A stretch of 64,000 bases of DNA, from positions 2,468,001 to 2,532,000 of the forward strand of contig NC_092458.1 in assembly GCF_047495875.1 (NCBI RefSeq). Direction: 5' to 3'. This document shows, piece by piece, positions 1 to 13,285 of the stretch. Positions within the stretch are counted from its first letter, which is position 1, and each line of letters begins with the position of its first letter. The notes beneath the pieces were generated by a model that was given only the letters and a program-made list of their open reading frames with translations, was not told the DNA's origin and did no database searches. The stretch is from Pithys albifrons albifrons (Eukaryota > Chordata > Aves > Passeriformes > Thamnophilidae). Position numbers and translations under genes: made by a program.

Positions 1-385
1 TTTATGTGTGTACATGGAACGTAGATACCTTGTGGAACATATATTTGCTAGGTCTTTAAAATTGTACCAATTGGTAAATATAGACCAATAAATGTTGTAG
101 CATTTTTACAGTTTTAATTGATAGAATTTTACTGAATAAAATAGAACATTTCTTGGGTAAAGTTCTCAGACACTTTTTATGAAATAAAGAAAAAAAAATA
201 CTAATTAGAAGATTGTTGCTTTTCCATTGTTCTGAGTGGCCACCTTTCGAAGAGTAAGAAAAAACAGTCTGTTCTCTAGTTATGTTAACTGTCTACTGAA
301 AGGTCTAAAAATCATCAGATCTTTTCATAGTGTAAGAGTTTTAAGGTGTCCTTCCTGGCCTTTCAAAAATACATATTAGTACATA

Positions 386-689
386 TGGGGCTGGTCTCTT
401 CTCCCAGGCACTCAGCAATAGGACAAGGGGGCACGATGGGCTCAAGCTCTGCCAGGGGAAATTTAAGTTGGAGAGCAGAAAGAAATTCTTTCCAGAGAGA
501 GTGCTCAGGCATTGGAATGGGCTGCCCAGAGAGGGGGTGGATTCACCATCCCTGGAGATTTTTAAACACAGATTGGACGTGGCACTGAGTGCCATGATCT
601 GGTAAATGGACTGGAGTTGGACCAAGGGTTGGACTCGATGATCTTGGAGGTCTTTTCCAACCCAATAAATTCTATGATTCTATGATTCT
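386..689 (+). mobile_element. CR1 LINE, 3'-end fragment
   Basis: The fragment runs from 'ggggctggtctcttctcccagg' to a terminal run of the octamer ATTCTATG, the signature end of avian CR1. It matches 49926-50226 and the reverse complement of 33677-33980 at most positions, so the three belong to one subfamily. It is 5'-truncated, as most CR1 insertions are. The open frames seen here on both strands are chance frames within the element. Confidence 0.92.
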
Positions 690-2435
690 ACATCCAGCAA
701 GGCTAACTTTAAAGAGGCATTGTTGGTTTTCCTGAGTGTCCAGTTGAGCAATTGCATACAGATTTTTGGGAGTGAATCGTTCTGTAAGCCCCTGGGCACA
801 GAGCAGCTCCATTTGCTCATTTTGGTACTGAGCAAATCCTTTCTGAGCTGTCCTTACCTTTTGCTTCATTTCCTACTGTTTCATACAACAGCAGCTTTCT
901 TCTGTGCTACACAGCATTTAATGTCTAGTTTGAGACTTGGACTGGATCAGATAAATCATTCTATTTAAGTACATCCAGTATAAAAATTATAGTTAGTAAA
1001 CTTTAGAGAACAGAGTCACAATTGGCATAAGGCCTTAGAATCACTTAATTTACTTTTCCTCTTCTAAACAGCTCCTAGGTAGGAGGAGGAGAGAGAAAGG
1101 GAAATATTACTTTGAAAGCCACAGAATTATCTGAGAACATTGTATGTGTTTTATTGTTTCTTCTGCACAGTCTATTTTGCCAACGTGTGTAATACAGATG
1201 TTGTTCAGCTGCAGTGGGACTGCTTCTCCTATTGCAAAATTCATGTCATTCATTAACTTGTCTTCCTAGAAAATGGAGTTTAGAAGGCACACAGATATCT
1301 AGTGATAGCAACTGCATCAGTAGATTTTAATTCTTTTTGTTGAGCACTTTCCACTAAGGAGAGACTTCTAATGAGAAATTGGTTCTTTGCTTAATTATGC
1401 AAGCTGCTGCTTTAACTGCATGTGTCTGCATGCAATTCAATCAGCATGCAAGCAGAAAAATACCACCCAAACTTTTGCATATGAATTAGGAAGCCAGTTA
1501 TAGTAGATTTTCAGAGTTTCTGATGCAGAAGTTCAAGGCAAGAATTTCCCAGGGTGTAGCTAGATGTGTATCTTGAAAATTACCTTTTTTTTTCCTGAAA
1601 AGTTTGTAACTGAACAAAATAAAACTCTGTGGAGCATTAGCTTGCTTTTGATGATACATGCTGTACTTACTGGAAGTTATATTCTCATGCTCTTTTCTTA
1701 TTCTCATGAACCAGAAAATGGCATTAGGCCTTTTTTTCTCGCCTTCAACTTGGTGAAAATTATGCAGCACTAGTTTCAAATTGGTGAGTCAAGTTCAAGG
1801 TCAGACTGGCAGGTCATTTTAAGGAGGAAAGAGGGGAGACTTTTATTACAAAAAAAATACTCAACAGTGAGATGAGCGTGCTAACAGGCTATCTGACCAA
1901 AGTCTATGTAACAAGCCTGAAAAATAGAAATCCTTCTCTGGTTTTTTTGCCACCTTGATAGCTGATGCAGTGTACCTACTAGCCATCTGACAGCACACAG
2001 TTCTGTTCTGATTGCTAACAATTTTAGGCAGAAAAAATTAATTTGTTCATAGTTTTGTAATAAAAACTGCTACTTTTAACTCCTTAGACTGGGAAATGTA
2101 ATGAGCATCTTTTCTGGAAACTACGCAAGAGGGAGTTGTGGTTTCTAAATTTGGTCAATGTCTTTTAAATACACACTTGGATGCGACTCATCTGAGACAT
2201 GATTGTACTGATCCCTTGTATGCCCTTCCCTAATCCTTCAAAATAAGTTAAACTAATATATGCATAGGTCTTATATGCCTTACTTTCCTTGAGTTTTTAT
2301 TTTCATTAGATCTAACTATTGTATTGTAGTTTTGTCTTCTAAATACCATGGAGCCTGTCTTCTTCCCCATGAGAAAGTCCAAATCCACTTCTTCCTAGTC
2401 AGATTTCCTGAGCTTTATGTATCTGTTTGAGTAAC

Positions 2436-3057
2436 TGTTATGGGTTCACCCAGGTGGGCCTAGATTTGGGCTCTGAAGTCTGGACTAGGCTGAAGCTGTC
2501 AGCTGACTTGAGTTGGGCTGAGCTAACAGCTGACCTCTTCTAGCCAGTAAGTTTGTATTCCATACCACATTATGACATCATCTCCAGGGCAGTAGGAACC
2601 AGTGTGGGAGTGGTTAAGGCAGTCGCTTCTCAGCCTCCTCTTGGGAGGACACACGATGCTGTCCCAGGGGGGATGGAGAGGACCAGGCCCACCACTGGCT
2701 CACAGGGTACCTCAGGAAAGTCAAATGTGTTGTTCTGGATCTCTCCTTTCTGCTTGAGTTTGTCTCCCTGGGGAATAAGTCTTTTCTTAAGTCATGTGTA
2801 GTTAAGACAGTAGAATTTGTGTGTTCATTAAGAAGTTGAGGTGGGGAACTTGTTGTTGCAGACTTGTGTGAGTGAATATTTGTACTCTCTTCTAATTGTC
2901 TCTTTCTTTCTGTAAAAGTATATGTAGTTTTAGTATAAACGTGGTTTGAAGTGTTTTTTCCTTTCCCCTCTCTCTTCCTCCCTTTCCCTGGTGTTAGGAG
3001 GGAGGCTTTTCTCTCTGTGCTTGGGGGGTTGGCAGTTGCTTATCTCAAACCAAGACA
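2436..3057 (+). mobile_element. Solo LTR, TGTTATGGG family, copy 1
   Basis: A 622-bp unit beginning TGTTATGGG and ending CCAAGACA, flanked by perfect 5-bp duplications GTAAC (2431-2435 and 3058-3062). That duplication size fits ERVL-type and related avian LTRs. Sense is taken as + because ATTCCATACCA followed by TGACATCA (2573-2580) lines up with the upstream promoter region of other avian LTRs, and an AATAA-type poly(A) motif follows near 2772. No internal retroviral sequence adjoins it. Four near-identical copies lie at 7346, 20376, 52430 and 59387, suggesting recent activity. Confidence 0.92.
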
Positions 3058-3617
3058 GTAACACATAAGTTATTATGAGTATTAATTATTGTTCTGCTAG
3101 GTAAGGTGTCAGGACAGAAAACGTGACAGCAACAGTCTTACAATGGCTCTTAACCAATAGATTAAACAGTTTTCAAATATTAAAAACTAAACATGATTGG
3201 TTTGACTTCATGATTTACAAGGAAAAGCCTGCCTAATCTGGTAAGAATGCAAACCCTTATATCTTTTAAAATACACTGCAAAATCTAAGAGAATATAGAA
3301 AAAATAGTGTCCTTCTATAGCTTTATGCAGGAGAATAGCAAATGCATCATTTGCTGTGTTAAAAAATGAAATATGTCCATTTGCATCTAGTTTTATAGGT
3401 TCTTTATTAACTATTGTTAGAAGGTATACCTGGTGGTTTTATATTAAGAATAATAATATTTAGAAGGTCTAGATCAAATTCTTCATATTATTTGAAATAC
3501 CAAGCAATCTTTTTGTTTTAAATCAAGCTTGTACAAAAAAGAATCCCTCTATGTGGTCTTCTCAACAGTTCTATATGCATTTTAATTTGTTTTATTTTTG
3601 TGTTTGTGTTCAACTAG

Positions 3618-3735
3618 GCAATACTACAGGATCTGGAGCAAAGACGTCCCCAACTGGATGAACTAATAACTGCAGCACAAAATCTAAAAAACAAGACGAG
3701 CAATCAGGAGGCCAGGACAATAATTACTGACCACA
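3618..3735 (+). CDS. DMD: Dystrophin exon 52 (central rod, spectrin-like repeat 20)
   Basis: This is an internal coding exon of dystrophin, the sub-membrane protein that links F-actin to the dystroglycan complex in muscle. The translation runs AILQDLEQRRPQL ... ITAAQNLKNKTSNQEARTIITDH. It differs from the human exon-52 peptide at only a few sites, for example human TM to bird IL near the start and human final R to H. The length of 118 bp equals human exon 52. The exon enters in phase 0 after ...caactag, holds 39 codons and leaves one base in the next codon before the donor gtaagt. The residues form helix sequence at the end of spectrin-like repeat 20. Losing this exon alone would break the reading frame, because 118 is not a multiple of three. 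Exon numbering follows human DMD and is inferred from homology. Confidence 0.97.
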
Positions 3736-4017
3736 GTAAGTGGGGTTGTTTCTGTCAGATGACATTTTGGCAAACATGAAAAATATTATAATAGCTAATA
3801 AGTGTAACATTTTTCAGATACTTTATGCCTTTTTCATGAGGAGAGTTCCATCAGTAGACAGTTGTCATATAGAGGAAATGTTAGTGAAAGTCAGGGATCC
3901 CATATTTCAAATTTTTCACCTTAATTTCATATTGCTGTCTTCGTAGTGGAAGGACATTGTACAAAATATAGAAAGTGAGCACTGTAGATAAAGAAACACA
4001 TTTATTCTTAAACAAGG

Positions 4018-4607
<590 letters not shown>

Positions 4608-6379
4608 GAATTCACAGAGTATAGCCACAGGCTTGTAAGAAGCTTTCAATTCCATCCCCCCTAGTACAGCTGCAGGCTCGTCTTTCATCTCCCCTCAGTT
4701 GATGCACAAGTCTGATGATGCTCTGCATTACTCTGTATTATTTCTTCAGTTCTGTTTTCCCATTCCAGAATTAACCAACTAGTTGTGCCTAAGGTGGAAA
4801 AATTAGTTAAATTTTAGAAGTCTATAGAAGACAAGGTGTTATTATCCTTGGATGCTTGCACGTCCTTATGTCCCTCACTCTCAAGATCATGCTAGAGAAG
4901 CAGCTCTCTGTGGTGGACTGCTCTATATCTTCGGTTATTATTCTGAGTAATCAGGACTAGAAACTATGGAAAATGAATTTTTTGTGGTCCTTGAGGTCTG
5001 CTGTGGAGCTTAGAGAAGATCCAGGCCAAATGCTTTGTATGTGGACACAGCCAATTCCCTTTAGGTGGATGCAAACTGTTCTGTACATCTTGGCCTAGAG
5101 ACCAGGGATTGCTCCCTGAAACTGATGATTGTGATGGTATCAATGGAGGGTCAACTTTTCTATCTCCATACTTAAAATTTAAATTTATCTATGTACACCT
5201 CTGTCTCTTTTTATTCCATCAGGTAAATACATTCCATAGTATGTCAAAATCCCATTGAGTGTTTGGACTGCACTGTTGCTAGTAGTACATATGGATATTG
5301 TTTAGACTATCTTATGTGAAATAACATTGTTCAACTGCTATTCTTGTCCTTTGCCATGAGAAGAAAACCTGCTGAGAGTGAAAGAAGTGTTTTAACTGAC
5401 GTTTGAGAAGAAAGGGATAGTGTTTCTCTATTATAGAAGAACCTGTTCCTGTTTGACATGGAAATGAATTTTAGAATTGCACACTCAGTTAAATCCAGAT
5501 GAAGCATATACACATACCTTAAATTTAGATCACTTATTCAAAACCAACATATGTAGCACTTCCATCAGTATTTTCTAGTGTGTTTTAATTTTTAATTAAG
5601 AGACAAGTCTTCAGAAGACAAAAATTGTAGACTTCCATGAAATGCAAACATAATTCCTCTATGCCCTCATGTGAATTGTATGCATGACTAACTTTTATTC
5701 TGTTGAAAACTGCACTACACTTTAAGTGAAATTGCCTTTTAAGATAGATTAAATGCTTCTTTCTCATAAAGCAAACAAAGGAGAACATCTATAAGACTGT
5801 AAATCATGAATGAGTATGTGGTAACCCAACTACATTGCAGCTTGCATCTGTGGCTAGTAGTGTGGTGGATACATTTTACATAATGATTTCTTCAGTTTTA
5901 TCTCTAAGAATTCCCAAACCGATCAGTTGGTTTTGAACTTAAAGTTAAAAATTCAGTTTTCCTGTGATTTAACAATTCATTTTCTATGCTGAAACTGTCA
6001 ATATCCTTGTCTACAAAGTGCAGCTTACGAAGCATTACAGGTCATGTTCCTTCATGTTCTTTCAAGTACATCTTGAAGTATGATCAGGGCTACTTTTGAT
6101 CCTCTCTTCTGAGGCAGCAAACAAAATTAATGAAGGTTTTTCATGTTTATTTATTTTATATTTGTTCAATTGTTGTAATACTAAACACTATTCAAGAGGT
6201 ATTTATAACTTTTGAATTTTAAGGAGATTATGATTTTTTCTGGGGATAAGAAAGATGCTGACTTTACAATGTGACACGTAAGGTATTTCTGAATATTTGA
6301 CACATAGATTGTCATCAAGTCCTTTTTTTTAAAGGACTTTTTTTAAAGGAATTTTTTAATTTTTATATTCTTAACTCCA
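4608..6379. other. Unique intron sequence, nothing recognised
   Basis: AT-rich intron 52 sequence between the GAAA tract and a more GC-rich block. No coding exon, RNA gene or named repeat could be recognised. Confidence 0.6.
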
Positions 6380-7035
6380 TGACTTTTTCCCCTTGTATGT
6401 CACGTGAAGAAGGTGGAGATTGCTCTGTTTGCTTTGAATTAGACCTGCTGAATATCTTCATAGACAGGATCCACTTATTCTTGCTGCAACTTCTGCTGGG
6501 GTATTTCCTGCCTCCTGCCCCTTCACAGTGCTGTCCTTTCCTTAAAAAGGAATTCTCCTTACCCCCAGCACAGCTGGGCTGCTCCAACTGTGTGTTCTCA
6601 CATCCTGCTGTGCTGTACTGTGGTCTCACCCAGTGCGGTTTTCTTACCTTGTCATCCAGCACATACTGAGCTCAGTCTACTGCACCCAGAGGGTTGTGTC
6701 CAAGTCCATTCCCAGGAATCTTGCTCACGGCCAGAGCTGAACTACAGACTGGAGAACCTACTCCAGTTCTTGAGGTTTGTGTATTCCCCACAGCCTTAGA
6801 GAGGACCTTGCACTGAGGTCCTGCTGCAAGTCCTCCCTGACTACTTCATTCACAGACAATTTCCCATTTCTGAGATCTTCTCTGTTCATGAGTGCAGATC
6901 GGTTACCATGGTTGTGTTTTAGCAGTTATAAGTACTCATTTAATCTGTTCTGTTTCATGACCTGAGCACCAGCACTGTGCCATTGGTGCTCCTCTGCAGC
7001 AGCTGTGTACCACTCTCACAAGCAGCCTTCTGTAC
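6380..7035. other. GC-richer intron block of unknown origin
   Basis: This stretch is visibly richer in C and G than its surroundings and has several overlapping open frames up to 99 codons. None shows a recognisable protein motif or splice context. It directly abuts a minus-strand CR1 and could be an older, diverged part of the same or another retroelement, but I cannot show that. Confidence 0.35.
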
Positions 7036-8160
7036 TGTCACGATCACAGCATATTCCAGGCCAGAAGGGAAACACAGGGATCACCAAGTCCAACTCAGCC
7101 CTGAACAGGACCATCCCCAGAGACCCCCCCATGTGCCTGAGAGCATTGTCCAAACACTTCCTGAACTCTGTCAGGCTTGGTGCTGTGACCACTTGCCTGA
7201 GGTGAAGAACCTTTTTGCAGTATCCAACCTAAATTTCCCCTGACACAACTTTAGGCCATTCTCTCTGGTCCTGTCACTGGTCACCATAGAGAAGAGAAAA
7301 GTGCCTGCCCCTCCACTTCCCCCTCACAAGGAAGCTGTAACTGCATGTCTTGGTTTGAGATAAGCAACTGCCAACCCCCCCAAGCACAGAGAGAAAAGCC
7401 TCCCTCCTAACACCAGGGAAAGGGAGGAAAAGAGAGGGGAAAGAAAAAAAACACTTCAAACTGCATTTATACTAAATCTACATATAATTTTCACAGAAAG
7501 AAAGAGACAATTAGAAGAGAGTACAAATATACACTCACACAAGTCTGCAACAACAAGTTCCCCACCTCAACTTCTTAACGAACACACAAATTCTACTGTC
7601 CTAACTACACATTACTTAAGAAGAAGCTTATTCCCCAGGGAGACAAACCCAAGCAGAAAGGAGAGACCCAGAACAACACAGTTTACTTTCCTGAGATACC
7701 CTGTGAGCCAGTGGTGGGCCTGGTCCTCTCCATCCCCCCTGGGACAGCATCGTGTGTCCTCCCAAGAGGAGGCTGAGAAGCCACTGCCTTAACCACTCCC
7801 ACACTGGTTCCTGCTGCCCTGGAGATGATGTCATAATGTGGTATGGAATACAAAATTACTGGCTAGAAGAGGTCAGCTGTTGGCTCAGCCCAGCTCAAGT
7901 CAGCTGACAGCTTCGGCCTAGTCCACACTTCAGAGCCCAAATCTAGGCCCACGTGGGGGAACCCATAACATTGCAATGAGGTGTCCCCTCAGTCTCCTCT
8001 TCTCCAGGTGGAACAGACCCTGTTCCCTCAGTCACTCCTCATGCAGCTTCTCCTCAAGGCCCTTCACCATCCTCATAGCCCTCCTTTGCATCTTAAGAGC
8101 CTCATATCTTTCTGATATTGTGGGCACCAAAATTGCTTTATGGGGTGCCAAATGCATCAG
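7036..8160 (-). mobile_element. CR1 LINE fragment, interrupted by an LTR
   Basis: Minus-strand CR1 3' region in two parts, 7036-7345 and 7971 to about 8160. On the + strand it shows the inverted motifs 'caccaagtccaactcagccc', 'caacctaaatttcccctga' and 'ctcctcttctccagg' in the order expected for an inverted CR1. The two parts become contiguous when the LTR at 7346-7970 and one copy of its target duplication are removed, so the CR1 is the older element. It is more diverged than the copies at 386, 33677 and 49038. Confidence 0.8.
7346..7970 (-). mobile_element. Solo LTR, TGTTATGGG family, copy 2 (inverted)
   Basis: A 625-bp inverted copy starting TGTCTTGG and ending CCCATAACA on the + strand. 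The flanks are CTGCA (7341-7345) and TTGCA (7971-7975), a 5-bp duplication with one mismatch. It sits within a CR1 whose sequence continues on the other side. The CRE-like TGATGTCA is at 7826-7833. It is oriented opposite to copy 1, and exon 52 lies between them. Confidence 0.9.
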
Positions 8161-11100
8161 ATCCCATCACAAAGGAAAGGAAATGAATGGCTGCAGTGCA
8201 TTAGTGTGTCACGTAGGAGCTGATAGACTTGACTGTATCTAGAGCACTTCCCAAGCTGAAGCACAGGATCTCACACTGTGAGAAATGAAAAGCTGAGAAG
8301 ATGAGCTCATTTCTATGAACAGGTTGTTCATTGCCTTTTACTATTATAGTGAAAGTAAAAAAATCCCAACACAATAATCTGGCCAATATCACTGAAGAGA
8401 TACATTATGAATACTAAATGAGACTTAGACACTCAACAAGGATTGAGCTGGCTGCATTCTTAACAGGATGGGTTGGCATGCCATCAAATGGAATTGAACC
8501 CTGAAGGTTGTGGCTTTTGTGCTAACATTGCTGACTAACTCTTAAGTCATTCTGCTTGCACAAATATATATATTATATTTGTCAAAGTCTAACTTTGAAA
8601 TCTATTTAGAAACATTCTCTTGGTGAAGTATTTATAAAAATAAACGAGGTAAACATTTTATACAAAATAAAATCATGAGACATTTGTTAAAGACTCTATA
8701 TGAATTGCAAAAATATCAGTAATAATGAGATTATTTTCAACAGCATTGTTGTCATGGTATTGCATAGATTGGTCTTTCTTTAGGAAAAAACTAGTAGCTA
8801 AAGATTAGCTCATACAATTGAATTCTTTCCTTCAAAGCTTCTTTTCCCACCCTTACTTCATTATCTGCACAAACCTGCTGCAGCTATACTGCTTAAAAAG
8901 ACCTTGCCTTCATGAAGGCTCCATAAAGTGAATCCTGTGTTATGTTTACATAATGTCGCATTTAAATCTTTGTGTATTCTGTGTAATTCATGGTTTGTTT
9001 ACAACTTACACATAGGAGAATATGTGAGAATAATAATTACATTTAGTCTTGAGGAAGAGTTGTGGGAAAAAGCAAGATACCTCCCTGCTCTTTTAATATA
9101 GAAGCATTCTGTTCTAACAGAACCATCTGCTGTACAATAACATTTGTCTCTACATAATCCGTCACAGCTCCAAAACACTTGGCTTTACTGCTGACAAAAA
9201 TGTTGTTTCTTTAAAATGAATGAGTTTATAAGTAACTTTGAATTTAGTCAAGTAATTAAACTTGGAAAATTCATCTTATTTTCCATCAGTTCCTACGTAT
9301 AAATACCTAAAGCTGGTTACAAGTCCGTACAGAAATATACTGAGAGATAATAAAAACAAGTTTACATTCTTAGAGTCAGAAATACCAATGCAATAACAAA
9401 GGCTACCATAGATTTTTGCTAGATCCTGCAAATGTAAGAAACTTTAAATAGCAGGCCTTCCTTCCTACTGCTGTGTTCACACACATGCAAGAGATAACAG
9501 TGCATAAACTTTCTGTGGTTTTACTTTGCTGGAAATTTACATCCCAATTTTGTAATGTGTTTTCTGGCTGTGTAAGTGACAGAGGAGGTAGGGAAATGAA
9601 TATTTATAGAACCATATGGAAAAATAATCTCTTACTGACCAAAGAATCTCCCTTTCAAGATTTCAAACCAAAGTAACACGTATCTTTCTTCAGCAATTGT
9701 GTGAAATGCAGTGTACTCTCAAAATATCACTTGAGAGGTTAATTAATTTCTATTGCATTAAATATGTAAAGAATAGTAATAAACACAAGTTTTCAATATA
9801 CAAACATTTCAATGAAGACTGTTTTGGTCAAGATTTACATCTTGAGACCAAATGATTCCTTCTGAAATTTTCTTTGACAGTTTTAAAAACCAGGTCCACA
9901 AATATATGAATAATTTATAGTGGATGTCTTCAGGAGAGGTATTTTGATTTTGTGGTTTTGTTTGGGTTTCCTTTTTTGTTGTTGGTTTGGTTTGTTCTTT
10001 TTAGAAAACCCATATGCTATAATTGGTTGTTAGTAGAGCTGCATTTGAGCTAATCTGGAAAGAGTCTGTCTATGCCACTACATAAAAAATTACTCTATTT
10101 AGTAGTTTCCTGTATTTGACAGTTTTATGGCAAAATCATCAACTTGTCGTCACTTTCACAACAAAACGTATGAAAATTCCACAGTGAATTCCAGCTGTAC
10201 TGTTGTTCTCAACATCTTAATAAAATAGCCATTTCCATTGTACTGCCATCCATGTGGTTTCCTCTTAGAGCTATTGAATACAAATGATGAGTTTACCAGT
10301 TGCAAAAATAAATTCCTACAATCTGGGATTTGTCATTCAGTAGTAAAGCCCTAGTTACCAAAACTAAAAAAAAAAAAGTGTAAGACAAAAATGTATTTGT
10401 ATAGAGTTTTCCAGTTATCTTGTTGATATTTTTGAGCTGACTTATTGAATAAACCCCAGTGGTCTATTGTCTGGATTCCAAATATTTGAAGAACTTCTCA
10501 AGAATCTGAGTAATAGCTTTCCTATGTTATAAACATGCTAAGTTTACTAATCATCCTAAATTAAATGAGAAGTTTTTTTTTCCCATGAGAATTCTATGCC
10601 ATAGAAAAGAAGCAAGGGAGAAACTGATGATTTTTTTAAAAAATGTCAATAACAAGATAAAACTATAGTGCTCTGAAAGGCATAGCATGGTACTGAGAAT
10701 ATTCTGTAATTTGAAACCAACTCCTTGGTGCATATTTGCATTTAGGATCTGTAAGGAAGTTATGGGGCATTTTAAGAAGTTATTTTGGAACACTGGGGAG
10801 AGTTGCCCTGTAAGAATGGGCAACAACATGCCCCAGAAATGTCTGAATGATTGGGGAATTACAGCTGTATGTGACTACTCAGTCATTATATACTAGAAGC
10901 ATATGGTCCAGTGGACAAAGGGCAAGACCTCAGCTGCTTACTTCTGGTGTCACAGTGCTCAAAAAAAGGCTGTGAGACTACCAGGTGACTGTTCTTCACT
11001 TCTGGTTATGTTCTTGAGTAGGAGTGGAACAGATTTTTTGGTAGCCCCAGAGGTGATAAGTGTGTTAGGTGATATCATTGCTGGTCGCTAGCTCAGACCT

Positions 11101-12858
11101 CACCTTCTCAATCCTGTGAAGAAAGTTAGATAATTACTAAACTTGTTGTTGCCTGGTAATTTATATGGAACTGGCTGGTTCTAGACCAGTTACTTATAAA
11201 TAGATAAGAGTGTAGATAAGAATAGAATAGATAAGAAGTCTTATGTTGCTAAAAATCTGTCTGTGTTGGAGGGCAGGCCACCTAGATTGCTGTGTTGTAG
11301 AGACAATTTTGTCCAAATCATAAGTATTAGTAAAATTTTGTCATCTATGCTCCAAAAAAAAAAAAAAAAAGCAGCAAACAGAATGGCTGACCAAATCTCT
11401 CATCAGGAAAATATGACCACAAAGTGAGCTTTCTGTTAACTGTGAACTTGTGAACAGCAAATAGAAAGCCCAGTGAGGAATGTAAGACTGTGGTCCAGGA
11501 AGGGACCTTTCAGAAATTAATTTGTTTTTAAAAGCCTTTAAATAACTTCAACTAGGCCCAGAAGAGTGGAGGGGGAAGCAGGAGGTTGGGGGGGGAGGCT
11601 GGGGGGCTGAATCATGACTTGGTAGGGGGATGCTTCACATTAACAGATGACACTTTGTTGTATGATGTAGCCATGGGGACATAAAGTTAACTGATTGAAA
11701 GACTTGGGATATCCCATCACTTTACAGAAGAACACACTTTCTCCTTTAGCCTAGGGAATGATTTTGTACAGCATTGTGGGAGAGGTGCTGTTTGAGTCTG
11801 CCTCTTGTTTGACCTGTTGGTCTTCATTTTTGGATGAGTTAATAGAGGCAGTTAGTCAGAATAAAGACACAAAAGTTCTTGTAATTTATAATGTCAGGAC
11901 AATTCAAGCCTATTTAATATTCTCCAATTAGCTCTGCAGTTCTTAAAATGTTTGGAGACTGAGGTGGTAGAAGTGATTTTAGTAGAAGCACCAAAGCACA
12001 TAAATCTTCAGCCCTCCACCCCTCAACCTTCAACCTACCCAGCCACCAATTAGGTGAAAGTGTGGCCCAGAACCATGAGCAGACATGAAACAACAGGAAG
12101 TCTTGTCAGCTGGTAATTTCTTTCCCTAAGTACTGTTGTCTGCTCCCCTACTCTGGAAAGTGGCTTTCATAATATTGTTAGGGGCATCTTTTCCTTCTTC
12201 TATGCTTGAGAGGGGTCATATTGTAATAGACCTGTAGCTACCTGTCTTTGTTCCTAGAGTCTTTGTGAAAAATCTTCATACATATATTCATTTGAAGGAG
12301 CTTCTTTTTTCAGTTTAACAAAAACAGTGTCTTAGTATCTTCAGAAAGAAACAAATTTACTTGGTGAAATGATAATAAGCAAAACTGCCACCCAAGATGA
12401 GATGCCAGGTCCTACCTGTTTACACTCTTGCCTCTGAAATGGTTAGTGCTATGTCCTTCTGAAGACTTACTAAAGTAATGTTTTGAACCATTTAATTGAC
12501 CAAAACTTTCCTTTAGGAAAGCAATCACTGAGTAATTTTAGATTTTTCAAAATAATTAACAGTGTATAATGTGATACTTCCTATGTACAGTGTTGCAGCA
12601 AAAAATCTGGTTTTAATTACATTGGATTTTAAAATTGAGTTCAGTCTCATTTTGCAAATGTTAATTAACATTTACATGAAATACTTTAAAATCTGAAAGT
12701 AATAAATGCTGGAGAGATTTGACTTACATCTTGTCAGAGGTAGAAGATGTTCTGTTGACTTGTGTAGTGGCCAGATAATCAGAAAGGAATATTTTTTCTC
12801 TTTGATACTGGGAAGACTCAGTCAATTTGCAGTGTTAAAATGAGTCATGTAAGTTGAG
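8161..12858. other. Unique intron sequence with small simple repeats
   Basis: A 4.7-kb stretch of intron 52 with no exon, RNA gene or named transposon that I recognise. It contains an A run at about 11348-11370 and a G-rich cluster at 11567-11607, which is listed separately. Confidence 0.6.
11567..11607 (+). repeat. G-rich cluster, possible G-quadruplex
   Basis: Runs of five, eight and six G are separated by short loops and GGAGG steps. At least four G-triplets can be formed, because the eight-G run can split in two. It lies on the DMD sense strand in deep intron 52. The folding potential is read from the sequence; no function is implied. Confidence 0.5.
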
Positions 12859-13285
12859 ACTGAAAATACTTATATCATCTATAGCATACCTGTGGCCATT
12901 GACACTGAAAATACTTATCTATAGCACACCTGTGGCCATTGACACTGAAAATACTCATATCATCTATAGCACACCTGTGGCCATTGACACTGAAAATACT
13001 GATATCATCTATAGCACACCTGTGGCCATTGACACTGAAAATACTTATCTATAGCATACCTGTGGCCATTGACACTGAAAGTACTTATCTATAGCATACC
13101 TGTGACCATTGACACTGAAAATACTCATATCATCTATGGCACACCTGTGGCCATTGACACTGAAAATACTTATATCATCTATGGCACACCTGTGGCCATT
13201 GACACTGAAAATACTGATATCATCTATAGCATACCTGTGGCCATTGACACTGAAAATACTTATATCATCTATAGCATACCTGTGG
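12859..13285 (+). repeat. Ten-unit minisatellite, 45-bp and 40-bp units
   Basis: Ten tandem units begin with ACTGAAAATACT and end with CTGTGGCCATTGAC. By my count the lengths are 45, 40, 45, 45, 40, 40, 45, 45, 45 and a final partial unit of about 37. The short units lack five bases in the 'atatcat' part. Further variation sits in one base of 'act(t/c/g)at', in 'ata(g/a)ca(t/c)acc' and in TATAGC versus TATGGC. Open frames across it on both strands come from the 45-bp (15-codon) period and do not look like a gene. Confidence 0.95.

Larger units (their letters stand above)
1..3617 (+). other. DMD: DMD intron 51, 3' part
   Basis: AT-rich intron sequence ending in a pyrimidine/T-rich stretch and an AG acceptor at 3616-3617, directly before exon 52. 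It carries a CR1 3' fragment (386-689) and a solo LTR (2436-3057). The stretches 1-385, 690-2435 and 3058-3590 show no exon, RNA gene or repeat that I recognise. Exon 51 is not in the window. Confidence 0.85.

Noticed and set aside
2553..2801. Open frame beginning MYSIPHYDIISRAVG, recurring at 20493 and 59656
   Set aside because: It lies wholly within the TGTTATGGG solo LTR, reads U3-type sequence, has no protein motif and is repeated only because the LTR is repeated.
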